Assembly (NCBI GenBank): GCA_022826905.1
Contig: JAJDUA010000018.1
Span: 1-59,056, forward strand
Direction: 5' to 3'
Length of the DNA: 59,056 nt
Source: Candidatus Dadabacteria bacterium
GTDB lineage: Bacteria; Desulfobacterota_D; UBA1144; Nemesobacterales; Nemesobacteraceae
Shown: in pieces, positions 1-7,959 of the stretch
Layout of the letters: the number at the start of each line of letters is the position of its first letter
How positions within the stretch are numbered: position 1 is the first letter of the stretch
Notes under the pieces: generated by a model
Told to the model about the DNA's origin: nothing
The model's database searches: none
What the model saw: the letters and a program-made list of their open reading frames with translations, nothing else
Position numbers and translations under genes: made by a program

Positions 1-107
1 TTGTCGGGGATTTTGCCCTGCTCTGTTTCCCCCACCCCTGCGATAACCACTTTTTTCTTCTTGAGAAGTTCTCGGGTCTCTTGTATGCCCGGAAGGTTCT
101 TTGACAT
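1..107 (-). CDS. Thiolase-like protein, N-terminal fragment (runs off window)
   Basis: The first 35 codons of a minus-strand gene are present; the rest lies left of the window. An AAGGAGG ribosome-binding site sits just before the ATG. After a short lysine-rich stretch the peptide reads VVIAGVGETEQGKIPD, which resembles the first strand and loop of thiolase-superfamily proteins of the acetyl-CoA acetyltransferase or lipid-transfer type. No catalytic cysteine is in view, so substrate and activity cannot be judged. It is divergent from the flavin oxidoreductase gene. Family assignment rests on this short segment only. Confidence 0.5.
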   Translation of the reverse strand, partial: MSKNLPGIQETRELLKKKKVVIAGVGETEQGKIPD

Positions 108-148
108 TGTAATGCTTCCTCCTTAGGATCAGTCTTTACGACTCCGTA

Positions 149-178
149 TTGAAAATCCGTATCATATTACTTTATACT
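149..178 (+). promoter_or_regulatory. Candidate sigma70-type promoter for the flavin oxidoreductase gene
   Basis: TTGAAA at 149-154 and TATACT at 173-178 are separated by 18 bases, in the divergent gap between the thiolase-like gene and the oxidoreductase. Transcription would begin near 185 and leave a leader of roughly 78 bases. Found by eye. Confidence 0.4.
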
Positions 179-262
179 CAGGGCTTTTGCCAAGCTTTAG
201 GAGCCGAGGTCGTTTCGAAACTACTCTCTTTTTAGGTTCAAAGGAAGTATAATGTTTGGGAA

Positions 263-1360
263 ATGGAGCTAGGATATTTCACTATGCCTCTTCATCCATT
301 TGGCTCTTGCCTCTCCGATACGCTCGAGGCGGACATGGAGCAGATGGTCTTTCTCGACGAAATCGGTTTCAGGGAAGCCTGGATAGGAGAGCACTTCACT
401 GCAGGCTGGGAGAACATACCGGCCCCCGATCTTTTTATAGCTAAAGCGGCTGCGCTTACGGAGCGGATAATCTTCGGTACGGGGGTCTCTTGCCTGCCTC
501 AGCATGACCCTTTCATGCTGGCGCACAGAATAGCGGTTCTTGATCACCTGCTTAAGGGAAGATTTTACTGGGGAGTGGGAGCCGGGAGCTTCATCGGAGA
601 CTTCGAGGCATTCGGCATAAACCCAAGGACGGGAGAGCAGAGACAGCTTATGAACGAGTCACTTGAGATGATACTGAATCTGTGGAATGATCCGAGTCCA
701 GGCACTTACGCCAATTCCCGGTGGAAATTTTCTGTTCCCAACCCCGTGGAAAAGGTTGGTCTTGGAGTGCACACGAAACCTTACCAGAATCCCCATCCTC
801 CCATAGCGGTTGCGGGAATCTCGGAGAACTCCGCAAGCCTGAGGATTGCCGGGGAGCGGGGCTGGATACCCATGAGCATAAATTTTGTTATTCCCGACGT
901 ACTTAAATCTCACTGGGCGGGTTATGAGCAGGGAGCGGAACCCGCCGGTGGGGCGGCTGAGAGGGCGAAGTGGAGGATCGCAAGGGATGTCTATGTTGCG
1001 GAAACCACCGAAGAAGCAAGAAAAGAGGTAATAGAGGGTACGCTAGCCAGAGATTTCCAGGATTATTTCTTCACGATAATTCCCATGATAAGAAACAATC
1101 TGAATCTGTTTAAAATTGACAAGTCAATGTCGGATCAGGAAGTGACTATGGACTACATGATCGAGAACATGTGGCTTGTGGGAAGCCCCGAGGATGTTGC
1201 CCGGAAAATAATTGAGCTTCATGAATTCGTCGGAGGATTCGGGGTACTTCTGGTCATGGGGCACGAGTGGAACCCGAAGGAAAAATGGCAGAAATCGATG
1301 AGGCTGCTGAAAGAAGAAGTTCTTCCGCTTGTGAGAAAGAGTCTGCGGCGGGAAACCTGA
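263..1360 (+). CDS. LLM-class (luciferase-like) flavin-dependent oxidoreductase
   Basis: The 365-residue protein has the look of the bacterial luciferase/F420 TIM-barrel family. It opens with the first beta strand (ELGYFTMPLHP), carries the conserved segment around GTGVSCLPQHDPFMLAHR near residues 73-90, and then GRFYWGVGAGSF. Length fits family monooxygenases of about 330-380 residues. Such enzymes use reduced flavin (FMNH2 or F420) to oxidise small organic substrates; the substrate here cannot be told. The ATG at 263 keeps the first strand. Another Met eight residues in is less likely because it would remove it. It converges on cysH, and a sulfur-related role is only a guess from that neighbour. 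Confidence 0.85.
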   Translation: MELGYFTMPLHPFGSCLSDTLEADMEQMVFLDEIGFREAWIGEHFTAGWENIPAPDLFIAKAAALTERIIFGTGVSCLPQHDPFMLAHRIAVLDHLLKGRFYWGVGAGSFIGDFEAFGINPRTGEQRQLMNESLEMILNLWNDPSPGTYANSRWKFSVPNPVEKVGLGVHTKPYQNPHPPIAVAGISENSASLRIAGERGWIPMSINFVIPDVLKSHWAGYEQGAEPAGGAAERAKWRIARDVYVAETTEEARKEVIEGTLARDFQDYFFTIIPMIRNNLNLFKIDKSMSDQEVTMDYMIENMWLVGSPEDVARKIIELHEFVGGFGVLLVMGHEWNPKEKWQKSMRLLKEEVLPLVRKSLRRET

Positions 1361-1376
1361 GAACATCCGCGGTTCT

Positions 1377-2105
1377 TTAGGATTGCGGCTCGTGACTGAA
1401 GTGAATTCCGCATTCCTTGTCAGATCCCTGCTCCCACCACCACCTGCCGGCCCTGGGATCTTCACCTTCCTCAACGGCCCTGGTGCAGGGCGCGCATCCT
1501 ATGCTCGGATATCCCATGTCGTGAAGCTTGTTGTAGGGAACATCGTTTTTCCTTACGTAATCCCAAACTTGGTCGACCGTCCAGTCAAGGATCGGATTTA
1601 TCTTGAGCATCTTTCCATGCAAGTAGTCAACCTCAAACCTGCTTGAGTCAGAACGCTGCTCCGTCTGATCCGCCCTTATGGAAGTAATCCAGGCGTCAAG
1701 CGTCTTTAAGTATCCGTTCAGCGGATTGGTTTTCCTCACCTGGCAGCAGAGTCTTCTGTTCGCGACGCTTTTGTAGAAAAGATTTACCCCGCGGTCCCTC
1801 ACCATCTCCTCCACTTGGGCGGTGTCGGGGAAAAGCACCTCGATGCTGATACCGTACTTCTCTCTGGTTCTGTCCATGACATCGTATGTATGCGAATGAA
1901 GCCTCCCGGTATCAAGAGTGAAAATTCTCGCCCCGGGATCCGTTTTCGCGAACATGTCAACAAGCACCATCCCCTGGACCTGGAAACTGGTTGCAAGCGC
2001 AACCGAGCGGCCGAGGCTCCTTGATGCCCAGGCGAGGATATCCTCTGGGGAACTTCGCTCAAACTCGCGATTAAGGCTTTTTACGTCTTCTTCAGAGAAC
2101 TTCAT
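1377..2105 (-). CDS. cysH: Adenylyl-sulfate (APS) reductase, thioredoxin-dependent
   Basis: This 242-residue cytoplasmic enzyme reduces activated sulfate to sulfite in assimilatory sulfur metabolism. The four cluster cysteines are visible as a CC pair at 120-121 and CAPC at 204-207, and the catalytic cysteine lies in ECGIH at 231-235. The paired-cysteine set marks the [4Fe-4S] APS-reducing type rather than the PAPS-only enterobacterial type. IFTLDTGRLH and the IRADQT segment are further family motifs. The ATG directly follows the stop codon of the PiT-family permease gene, so the two are surely co-transcribed and probably translationally coupled. Electrons are expected to come from thioredoxin. 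Confidence 0.93.
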   Translation of the reverse strand: MKFSEEDVKSLNREFERSSPEDILAWASRSLGRSVALATSFQVQGMVLVDMFAKTDPGARIFTLDTGRLHSHTYDVMDRTREKYGISIEVLFPDTAQVEEMVRDRGVNLFYKSVANRRLCCQVRKTNPLNGYLKTLDAWITSIRADQTEQRSDSSRFEVDYLHGKMLKINPILDWTVDQVWDYVRKNDVPYNKLHDMGYPSIGCAPCTRAVEEGEDPRAGRWWWEQGSDKECGIHFSHEPQS

Positions 2106-3113
2106 TTAACCCAGAAAACTCAGATACGACGACAGGCCGTACTTTAAATATACGAGGGACACTAAATAGCTTACCCCCACGGTTATCACAGGAACAACAA
2201 ACCAGAAAAAACCGATTCTGACAACATGGCTGTTTTTGGAAGTTCGGGCGAATCCGTGCTGCGCGCACGAAAAACCTACAACTCCGGCTGTTACTATCTC
2301 CGCGATCGAGACCGGAATTCCGTATAATGAAGCAAGCAGTATTATAACCGCGGCCGTGAACTCAACCGAGATGGCCCTTATTATGCATATCTCGGTTATT
2401 TCCTTTCCCAGAGTCTCAAGAACCCTGCCTCCAAGCAGGATCGCTCCCACTCCCATAGCGACGCCTGCAAGAATCGCTCCCGGGTAAGAGTCTATGAGAC
2501 CCAGGCTTACTATCGGGCCTATGGCGTTTGCGGAGTTGTTTGCGCCTCCTGAGAAGGCAATAAAGGTTCCGGATACGGTAATCAGCACGGTCAGGATAAC
2601 GTTGACTCTTTTTTCCGAGAAATTGCTTGCGAGGTAGTGAACTATCCTGAAGTAGAAAAATTTCGCCACGGCGAAATTTATTACCCAGGCCACTATCGGC
2701 GCCGCAATCCACCATTTGAGTACCCGGAAGAAGCTGTCGGAATTAAGCGTCTGAGTATAAAGACCAATTCCTACTATGGCGCACACTATGGCGTGGGTGG
2801 TGGCTATGGGCGTGCGGACCACGTTTGCCCAGACGATGAATCCTATTCCCAGAAGCAGAATTATGAATATGAAGCCTATATCGGAGGAGAGCGTCTCGGC
2901 AGGCACTATTCCTTTGCCCACTGTCTCGACTACCGGGGCTCCGGCCGTAAGCGCTCCCAGCAGCGCGAAGATTGCTATGAGCCATACTGCCTGTCTTTTC
3001 GACCTTACCCCGGCTCCGTATGAGGTTGCCATGGACGCCGCGGAATTGTTGGCTCCTATGTTAAGGGCCAGAAATCCCGAAAGCACGAGTGTTACAATGA
3101 GTAAGACGCTCAA
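2106..3113 (-). CDS. pit: PiT-family permease (phosphate, or sulfate as in CysP)
   Basis: This 335-residue integral membrane protein has the duplicated PiT signature. NIGANNSAAS lies near residues 18-27 and SGGANNSANAIGP lies in the second half. About ten hydrophobic segments are visible. The family moves inorganic phosphate with H+ or Na+, and some members (Bacillus subtilis CysP) move sulfate. Because cysH begins at the base after this gene's stop, sulfate or thiosulfate import is as likely as phosphate import. The start is UUG at 3113, preceded by a GGGGAG ribosome-binding site eight bases upstream. pyrE lies upstream on the same strand, about 100 bases away. Confidence 0.88.
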   Translation of the reverse strand: MSVLLIVTLVLSGFLALNIGANNSAASMATSYGAGVRSKRQAVWLIAIFALLGALTAGAPVVETVGKGIVPAETLSSDIGFIFIILLLGIGFIVWANVVRTPIATTHAIVCAIVGIGLYTQTLNSDSFFRVLKWWIAAPIVAWVINFAVAKFFYFRIVHYLASNFSEKRVNVILTVLITVSGTFIAFSGGANNSANAIGPIVSLGLIDSYPGAILAGVAMGVGAILLGGRVLETLGKEITEICIIRAISVEFTAAVIILLASLYGIPVSIAEIVTAGVVGFSCAQHGFARTSKNSHVVRIGFFWFVVPVITVGVSYLVSLVYLKYGLSSYLSFLG

Positions 3114-3213
3114 TAAATTATCTCCCCGCCTAAATGTCGGCGGCAGTAATTACGTAAAAACCAAATAGCATTCCGGTTTGTGCAAAAAACAAAAGAGGTT
3201 TGCGTAGAGTTTT

Positions 3214-3756
3214 CTAGAGAAGTTCCGAAACCCTGAATATGGAAAAAAAGCTACAGCCCCGCTCAAGGAATTTTTTTTCCGTTTCCTCTCCCCTGTCAAC
3301 GACGCAGAAGACCCCGCAGACCTCGGCCCCGGCGGATTCCACGAGATCAACGGCCCTCAAGACGGAACCGCCGCTTGTGATCACATCCTCGACCATAACC
3401 ACCCTGTCGCCCTCAGCGAGTTCTCCTTCTATCATGTTTCCGGTGCCGTGTTCCTTCTCTTCCTTCCTTATTATGAATCCGCGAAGAGGGGTTCCCCGCT
3501 CATGGCTTCTGGGGATAATTGCTCCCACTATGGGGTCAGCGCCTATTGACGGTCCTCCGACGGCTACCACCCCGTCCCGCGCGGCGATCTCGCCCAGGAA
3601 TATCTCTGATATCAGGTAGGCGCCTTCGGGATCCAGGGTAGTGCGCCTAGCGTCAATGTAGTAGGAACTTTGTTTTCCCGATGCCAGAGTGAAATTTCCG
3701 AGCAGAATTGATTTGCTTTTGAGAATTAGTTTTAATCTTTCTCTGCTCTTGTTCAT
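3214..3756 (-). CDS. pyrE: Orotate phosphoribosyltransferase
   Basis: This 180-residue enzyme transfers the phosphoribosyl group of PRPP to orotate, giving OMP in pyrimidine synthesis. The PRPP-binding motif is clear at residues 119-131 (VVMVEDVITSGGS). The N-terminal segment FTLASGKQSSYYIDAR and the lysine-rich catalytic loop around 98-104 are as expected. Length is normal for the family. It stands upstream of the permease and cysH on the same strand, and 40 bases from the divergent membrane protein gene. Nothing in the short upstream region marks a pyrimidine attenuator. Confidence 0.93.
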   Translation of the reverse strand: MNKSRERLKLILKSKSILLGNFTLASGKQSSYYIDARRTTLDPEGAYLISEIFLGEIAARDGVVAVGGPSIGADPIVGAIIPRSHERGTPLRGFIIRKEEKEHGTGNMIEGELAEGDRVVMVEDVITSGGSVLRAVDLVESAGAEVCGVFCVVDRGEETEKKFLERGCSFFSIFRVSELL

Positions 3757-3796
3757 CTTCCGGAATTCCGAGCCGAATGAAACTCTAATCTCCTAA

Positions 3797-5215
3797 TTGT
3801 ACCCATTGATACGGAAAATCAATAAACCGGATAAGCTCCTTGTTCTTTTCGGAACAGCCGTTTTTCTCCTGCTGGGTACTATTGCCGCAATTTCTCCGCA
3901 GCTGCACTCAGGGGCTTTCGAAAAGGAACTGATACCGGTTTTCATATCGCTCCTGGTTGCCGCCTCGGTCGTTTATTTTGTGGCCGTGGGAAGTTTCAGG
4001 AAAAACCGCGCGTGTTCGCTTCTTCTCATAATTCTTTTCGGTCTCGGGTTCCGGGTTCTGTTTCTTTTCTCAACTCCGATACTTGAAGACGATTATCACC
4101 GTTATTTCTGGGACGGCGCCGTTTCGGCAGCCGGGATAAACCCCTACGAGTACTCTCCCAGGGAAGTGGCGCAAGGCGGAGGTAGCGAAGAACTAAAGGA
4201 GCTTGGACATCTCCATGGCGATACGCTTGGGAAAATAAACCACCCGCACGTAAAAACTATCTATCCGCCGGTCGCACAGTTCTTCTTCGCCGTATCCTAC
4301 AAAATATCTCCCATGAGTCTTGCGGCGTGGAGAGTCATACTTATGGCGTTTGATCTGGTCACGCTTGCGCTTCTGCTTACAAGCCTCAGGAAACTCGGCC
4401 TTTCTCTTCAGAATTCGCTTATCTACTGGTGGAATCCCCTTCTTGTGCAGCAGATATTCAACTCAGCGCACATGGACATACTCGCGTTGCCGTTTGTGCT
4501 GGGAGCGATGCTTCTTTTTCTTTGCGGAAGCAGAGGGCTCTGGAGTCTCGCCCTGTCGTTTGCCGTGGGAGTCAAGCTCTGGCCGGCGCTTCTTTTCGGG
4601 ATGTTTTTAAAGCCCCTTGGCAGGAAGCGGGAAACCCTCCTGCAGATCTTTATTTTTGCCGTCGCGGTCCTGATCATATTTTTTCCCATGGTCGTATTTA
4701 AGATTGATTCGGCTTCCGGCATCGTGGCGTATGGGAAAAGCTGGCAGAATAACAGCCCGTTTTTCACGGCGGTTCTTTCGGGATGGGAGTTCATTCTCGA
4801 GGCTTTTGATATTCACCCCGGACACGCGCAGACTCATTCAAGGGTCGGTCTTGTCGCGATTTTTCTTGCTTGGAAGTTCTATGTCGCGTATGCAATCGGG
4901 TCTTTGGGCCTCCATAGAAAGGCCCTTCTTATAATCGGAGGCGCGTTTCTGCTGATCCCGGCACAGTTTCCCTGGTACTACACGTGGCTTCTTCCGTTTC
5001 TCTGCATAGCTCCCAGTCCGGGGTTTCTGGCTCTCACCGCGCTGCTCCCGCTTTATTACCTTCAGTACTATTTTCCCCCTGATCCCGAGGGAGGAGGAAT
5101 ATTCGGGAATGCGGTGGTGTGGATAGAGTTTGCGCCCGTCTGGGTACTTCTCGCTTGGGAATGGTTGAGATTCCGGGCTTCGGGAAGTGCCTACAGCCGC
5201 CAAGTCCATAGTTGA
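3797..5215 (+). CDS. Polytopic membrane protein, GT-C-type glycosyltransferase-like
   Basis: This 472-residue protein has roughly ten to twelve hydrophobic segments. The first outward loop carries an acidic motif, EDDYHRYFWDG (residues 97-107), followed by INPYEYSP and YPPVAQ. This pattern is typical of GT-C-fold mannosyltransferases and DUF2029/GT87-like enzymes that use polyprenyl-phosphate sugars at the outer face of the inner membrane. The acceptor cannot be inferred. The start is a UUG at 3797 or the UUG three codons later; neither has a good ribosome-binding site. It is divergent from pyrE and is followed closely by hicAB, whose promoter begins inside the gap after its stop. Confidence 0.65.
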   Translation: MYPLIRKINKPDKLLVLFGTAVFLLLGTIAAISPQLHSGAFEKELIPVFISLLVAASVVYFVAVGSFRKNRACSLLLIILFGLGFRVLFLFSTPILEDDYHRYFWDGAVSAAGINPYEYSPREVAQGGGSEELKELGHLHGDTLGKINHPHVKTIYPPVAQFFFAVSYKISPMSLAAWRVILMAFDLVTLALLLTSLRKLGLSLQNSLIYWWNPLLVQQIFNSAHMDILALPFVLGAMLLFLCGSRGLWSLALSFAVGVKLWPALLFGMFLKPLGRKRETLLQIFIFAVAVLIIFFPMVVFKIDSASGIVAYGKSWQNNSPFFTAVLSGWEFILEAFDIHPGHAQTHSRVGLVAIFLAWKFYVAYAIGSLGLHRKALLIIGGAFLLIPAQFPWYYTWLLPFLCIAPSPGFLALTALLPLYYLQYYFPPDPEGGGIFGNAVVWIEFAPVWVLLAWEWLRFRASGSAYSRQVHS

Positions 5216-5239
5216 CATTAGTATTTTATATGATACTAT
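5212..5239 (+). promoter_or_regulatory. Candidate hicAB promoter
   Basis: A perfect TTGACA at 5212-5217 is followed after 16 bases by TACTAT at 5234-5239. It lies just behind the stop of the membrane protein gene and 33 bases ahead of hicA. Its position suggests that hicAB is transcribed independently. Confidence 0.5.
5219..5238. promoter_or_regulatory. Inverted repeat, candidate HicB operator
   Basis: TAGTAT and ATACTA form a perfect 6-base inverted repeat with an 8-base spacer. It lies between the -35 and -10 of the predicted hicAB promoter. HicB proteins with a ribbon-helix-helix domain bind such symmetric sites to repress their own operon. This is inferred from position and symmetry. Confidence 0.5.
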
Positions 5240-5271
5240 GCAATTGGGTGACAAGTGAGTGAAAAAAGGAA

Positions 5272-5526
5272 ATGTCAAAAAAACGGTGCGACAGATTGTT
5301 TGCGAAAATCATTGGAAGCACCAAGAGTGTTGCTTTTAATGAACTGGTAAAACTGTTTGAGATGTTCGACTCTGAGGTTGAACCACCAAGGAGAGGTTCT
5401 CACTACAAGATTAGGTTGAAAGCATACAGAATGACGTTGCCAAGACCTCATGGGAAGCATGTGGATGAAGTATATGTCAAAAAAGCGATCTCTATATTTG
5501 AGGAGATCATGAAGAACGAGGAGTAA
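5272..5526 (+). CDS. hicA: HicA-type toxin (mRNA interferase)
   Basis: The 84-residue protein carries the HicA double-stranded-RNA-binding-like fold signature. The catalytic histidine is in GSHYKI (His44), followed by LPRPHGKHVDEVYVKKAI. HicA toxins cleave mRNA without ribosomes when free of HicB. The ATG at 5272 follows an AAGGAA sequence that is closer than usual. The stop is three bases ahead of hicB. The pair is richer in A and T than the neighbouring core genes, which fits horizontal acquisition. Confidence 0.85.
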   Translation: MSKKRCDRLFAKIIGSTKSVAFNELVKLFEMFDSEVEPPRRGSHYKIRLKAYRMTLPRPHGKHVDEVYVKKAISIFEEIMKNEE

Positions 5527-5529
5527 GGA

Positions 5530-5985
5530 ATGCAGAAGAAGGTCAAGAATCTGGATTACTACATGAATCTGAGATATGAGGCAAGAATACAGAAAAGTGA
5601 TACCGGATATTTTGCGGAAATACCGGATTTACCGGGTTGCATGACTTTCTGTGAAGAATTCGATCAGCTTGAAGAGATGGTCGAGGACGCGAAGAAGGCA
5701 TGGCTTGAGATGAGCATTGAAGATAATCTGGAGATCCCTGAACCTAGTAAAGATAGAGAGTTCAGTGGGAAATTTCTCTTGAGGTTGCCTAAAAGCCTTC
5801 ATAGAAAACTTTCAGACCAAGCTGAAGAAGAAAGTGTAAGTCTGAATCAGCATATTCTGAATTTACTCTCGGGAAAACATTCCGCAACAAAAATTATAAA
5901 GGAAGTAAGAAATATGATTGCCGATAGGCCCAAGGAAGATAATCAACCTGTATTAGTTAAAAGTGCTAATCAACATGGAGGTTAA
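5530..5985 (+). CDS. hicB: HicB-type antitoxin with ribbon-helix-helix domain
   Basis: The 151-residue antitoxin has two parts. Residues 18-60 form the degenerate RNase H-like HicB domain (GYFAEIPDLPGCMTF), which blocks HicA. Residues 78-115 form a ribbon-helix-helix DNA-binding domain (GKFLLRLPKSLHRKLSDQA, then SLNQHILNLL). It should neutralise HicA and repress the operon through the inverted repeat upstream of hicA. A further short reading frame starts within its last codons (see findings). Confidence 0.88.
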   Translation: MQKKVKNLDYYMNLRYEARIQKSDTGYFAEIPDLPGCMTFCEEFDQLEEMVEDAKKAWLEMSIEDNLEIPEPSKDREFSGKFLLRLPKSLHRKLSDQAEEESVSLNQHILNLLSGKHSATKIIKEVRNMIADRPKEDNQPVLVKSANQHGG

Positions 5986-6094
5986 TTCAAAACCTATAGG
6001 TGTAAGAGTAAGCAACAATGAGCAATCACAAATTCTCACTCAAATCCGCCTCGTCGATGCCGAGCAGGTGCGTATGAATAAACATAGCGCATGA
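5975..6094 (+). CDS. Possible small ORF overlapping the hicB end (39 residues)
   Basis: An ATG inside the last codons of hicB opens a 39-residue frame that begins MEVNSKPIGVRVSNNEQ and ends RMNKHSA. It overlaps hicB by 11 bases in another frame. Only a weak AAAGTG precedes it at a plausible distance. No family is recognised. It could be a genuine third gene of the module, a decayed remnant of a longer gene, or chance. Confidence 0.25.
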   Translation: MEVNSKPIGVRVSNNEQSQILTQIRLVDAEQVRMNKHSA

Positions 6095-6186
6095 CAACGT
6101 TTAAAAAGCTGGTCGATGGATTGCTTGCTGGTTCCGAAGGGAGAAGCTCGCAATTACACAGTCAGTTGTCGCCAAAGCTTCGTTTG

Positions 6187-7542
6187 TTACTGAACCGGAA
6201 TCCTGCTTTGTATGGCGTTCCTTACGGTCTTGTAGTCGTTTGGAAGTTCCACCGGAACATTGCTTAGATCAGACGAGATTCCCTCAAGGGCGGAGCGGTG
6301 GTAGCCGGTTTTGAACTCCACGAATTTAAGCCCGTGAGCGGTGGAAACTACCACTATTTTTTCCTTGGGAGAAAGAACCTTCTTCTTAAGCAGTTTCAAG
6401 AACACCGCGAGTGCGACTCCCGTATGGGGGCAGTTAAACGTGCCTGTTCTGTCCGCCATCGCCGAGGCGTGGGAGAGTTCTTCTTCCGATGCCTGCTCCA
6501 CAATCCCGTCGAAGTCCCTAAGGATTGAAATTGCCTTGTTGACGCTCACGGGGTTTCCGATCTGTATGGCGTTTGCGAGGGTTTTCTTCGCTGTTACGGG
6601 GGCAAATTCCTCGAAGCCATTAAGAAAGCTCAGGTAAAGGGGGTTTGCGTTTTTTGCCTGCGCACAGACTATCCTTGGAAGCTTTTTTATGACGCCAAGC
6701 TCATACATCATCAGAAACCCCTTCCCGAGGGCGGACACGTTACCCAGGTTGCCGCCGGGAATTATCACCCAGTCCGGTACTTCCCAGTCAAACTGCTGGC
6801 AAAGCTCTATGCTTATGGTCTTCTGTCCCTCTATGCGCAGAGAGTTAATAGAGTTTGCCAAGTAGATGTTATGTTCGCTCGTTATCCTCTGTACCATCTC
6901 CATGCAGCCGTCAAAATCCGTATCCAGGGAAAGAACCAGTGACCCGTTCGATATGGGCTGGATCAGTTGGGCGATGGATACCTTGTCCTTGGGGAGAAAA
7001 ACTATGGATGGAATGCCTGCGGACGCGCAGTAGGCCGCCAAGGCAGCTGATGTATCCCCCGTTGAGGCGCAGGCTACCGCCGGGATGCTCACGCTGTCGC
7101 TTATCATCTGGTTTACGGCGGATACGAGCACGGTCATTCCCAGATCCTTGAAGGACCCCGTGTGGCTGTTGCCGCACATCTTTATCCAGAGGTCCTCGGC
7201 GCCTACCTGCTTTCCGAACCTCTCGGCCCAGAAAAGGTTTGTGCACCCCTCGTACATTGAAACTATGTTCTCGTTTTCAATTGAGGGCAGAACCCACTCT
7301 TTTTTTCCCCAGACGCCGCTTCCGAAGGGCCAGGACTGTTTTCTGTACCTGCTGTCGAAAAGCTCTTTCCATTCCTCGGGCGTTTTTTGCCCCAGAGATC
7401 CCATGTCGTGCTGAACGTCAAGAAGGTTGTCGCACTTCCTGCACCTGTAAATGATCTCATCGATTGGATAGGTTTCAGAGCAGTTCTTGTCTATGCATCT
7501 GAAATGGACTCGGTACTCACTCATCAAGCTAAGAAAATACAT
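6187..7542 (-). CDS. thrC: Threonine synthase
   Basis: This 451-residue PLP enzyme makes threonine from O-phosphohomoserine, the last step of the pathway. The PLP lysine is Lys132 in GNSHTGSFKDLG, and the phosphate-binding glycine-rich stretch GGNLGNVSALGKG is present. The N-terminus has four cysteines (positions 16, 21, 34 and 37) in a zinc-ribbon-like arrangement, seen in many threonine synthases of this length class. Starts at 7542 (preceded by AAAAGGG) and at 7524 are both possible; the zinc-ribbon-like region begins after either. It is divergent from acyP. Confidence 0.92.
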   Translation of the reverse strand: MYFLSLMSEYRVHFRCIDKNCSETYPIDEIIYRCRKCDNLLDVQHDMGSLGQKTPEEWKELFDSRYRKQSWPFGSGVWGKKEWVLPSIENENIVSMYEGCTNLFWAERFGKQVGAEDLWIKMCGNSHTGSFKDLGMTVLVSAVNQMISDSVSIPAVACASTGDTSAALAAYCASAGIPSIVFLPKDKVSIAQLIQPISNGSLVLSLDTDFDGCMEMVQRITSEHNIYLANSINSLRIEGQKTISIELCQQFDWEVPDWVIIPGGNLGNVSALGKGFLMMYELGVIKKLPRIVCAQAKNANPLYLSFLNGFEEFAPVTAKKTLANAIQIGNPVSVNKAISILRDFDGIVEQASEEELSHASAMADRTGTFNCPHTGVALAVFLKLLKKKVLSPKEKIVVVSTAHGLKFVEFKTGYHRSALEGISSDLSNVPVELPNDYKTVRNAIQSRIPVQ

Positions 7543-7665
7543 TTTGCCCTTTTCCCTGTCAACGCTGTGCGAACCCTTTTCTCAAGCTTTGGGGCTTGCT
7601 TTAGAGCCATGAGTTTCCATGTTCATTGACACTGATAGAGGCTTTCGGTAGTCTGGAAGAATCGG

Positions 7666-7959
7666 ATGGAACGAAGAACCGTTATCCTGGTGAAGGGAAG
7701 GGTGCAGGGAGTTTATTTCAGAGCTTCGGCGGCCCGAGCAGCTGCTGAGCTTGGCATCAGGGGACATGTCGAGAACCTCGTTGACGGAAACGTCAGGATA
7801 GTCGCTGAAGGAACGACCGAGAACCTCGAAAAGCTGATTAAGTGGTGCGGAGAAGGGCCGCCCCGCGCAAAGGTCGAGTCGGTTGAATTCAAGTGGCTTC
7901 CACCTGAGGGAGGGTTCATCGATTTTCGTATAAACAGGACTCAAAGGAGATCAGGTTGA
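7666..7959 (+). CDS. acyP: Acylphosphatase
   Basis: This 97-residue enzyme hydrolyses acyl phosphates such as carbamoyl phosphate and 1,3-bisphosphoglycerate. The family motif GRVQGVYFRA holds the phosphate-binding arginine (Arg19), and the catalytic asparagine is Asn37 in GHVENLVDG. GGAAG-like sequence (GGAAG) lies eight bases before the ATG. Its stop overlaps the UUG start of the next gene, so the two are coupled. Confidence 0.92.
   Translation: MERRTVILVKGRVQGVYFRASAARAAAELGIRGHVENLVDGNVRIVAEGTTENLEKLIKWCGEGPPRAKVESVEFKWLPPEGGFIDFRINRTQRRSG

Noticed and set aside
1359-1375. Short inverted repeat AGAAC/GTTCT between the flavin oxidoreductase and cysH
   Set aside because: Five base pairs without a T run is not enough to call a terminator.
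6091-6264. 57-codon frame starting at the ATGA overlap behind the small hicB-trailing frame
   Set aside because: Nearly half lies antisense to the thrC 3' end, it has no ribosome-binding site, and no motif was recognised, so it is not listed as a gene.
7626-7654. TTGACA-17-TAGTCT ahead of acyP
   Set aside because: The -10 matches poorly and transcription would start only a few bases before the ATG.
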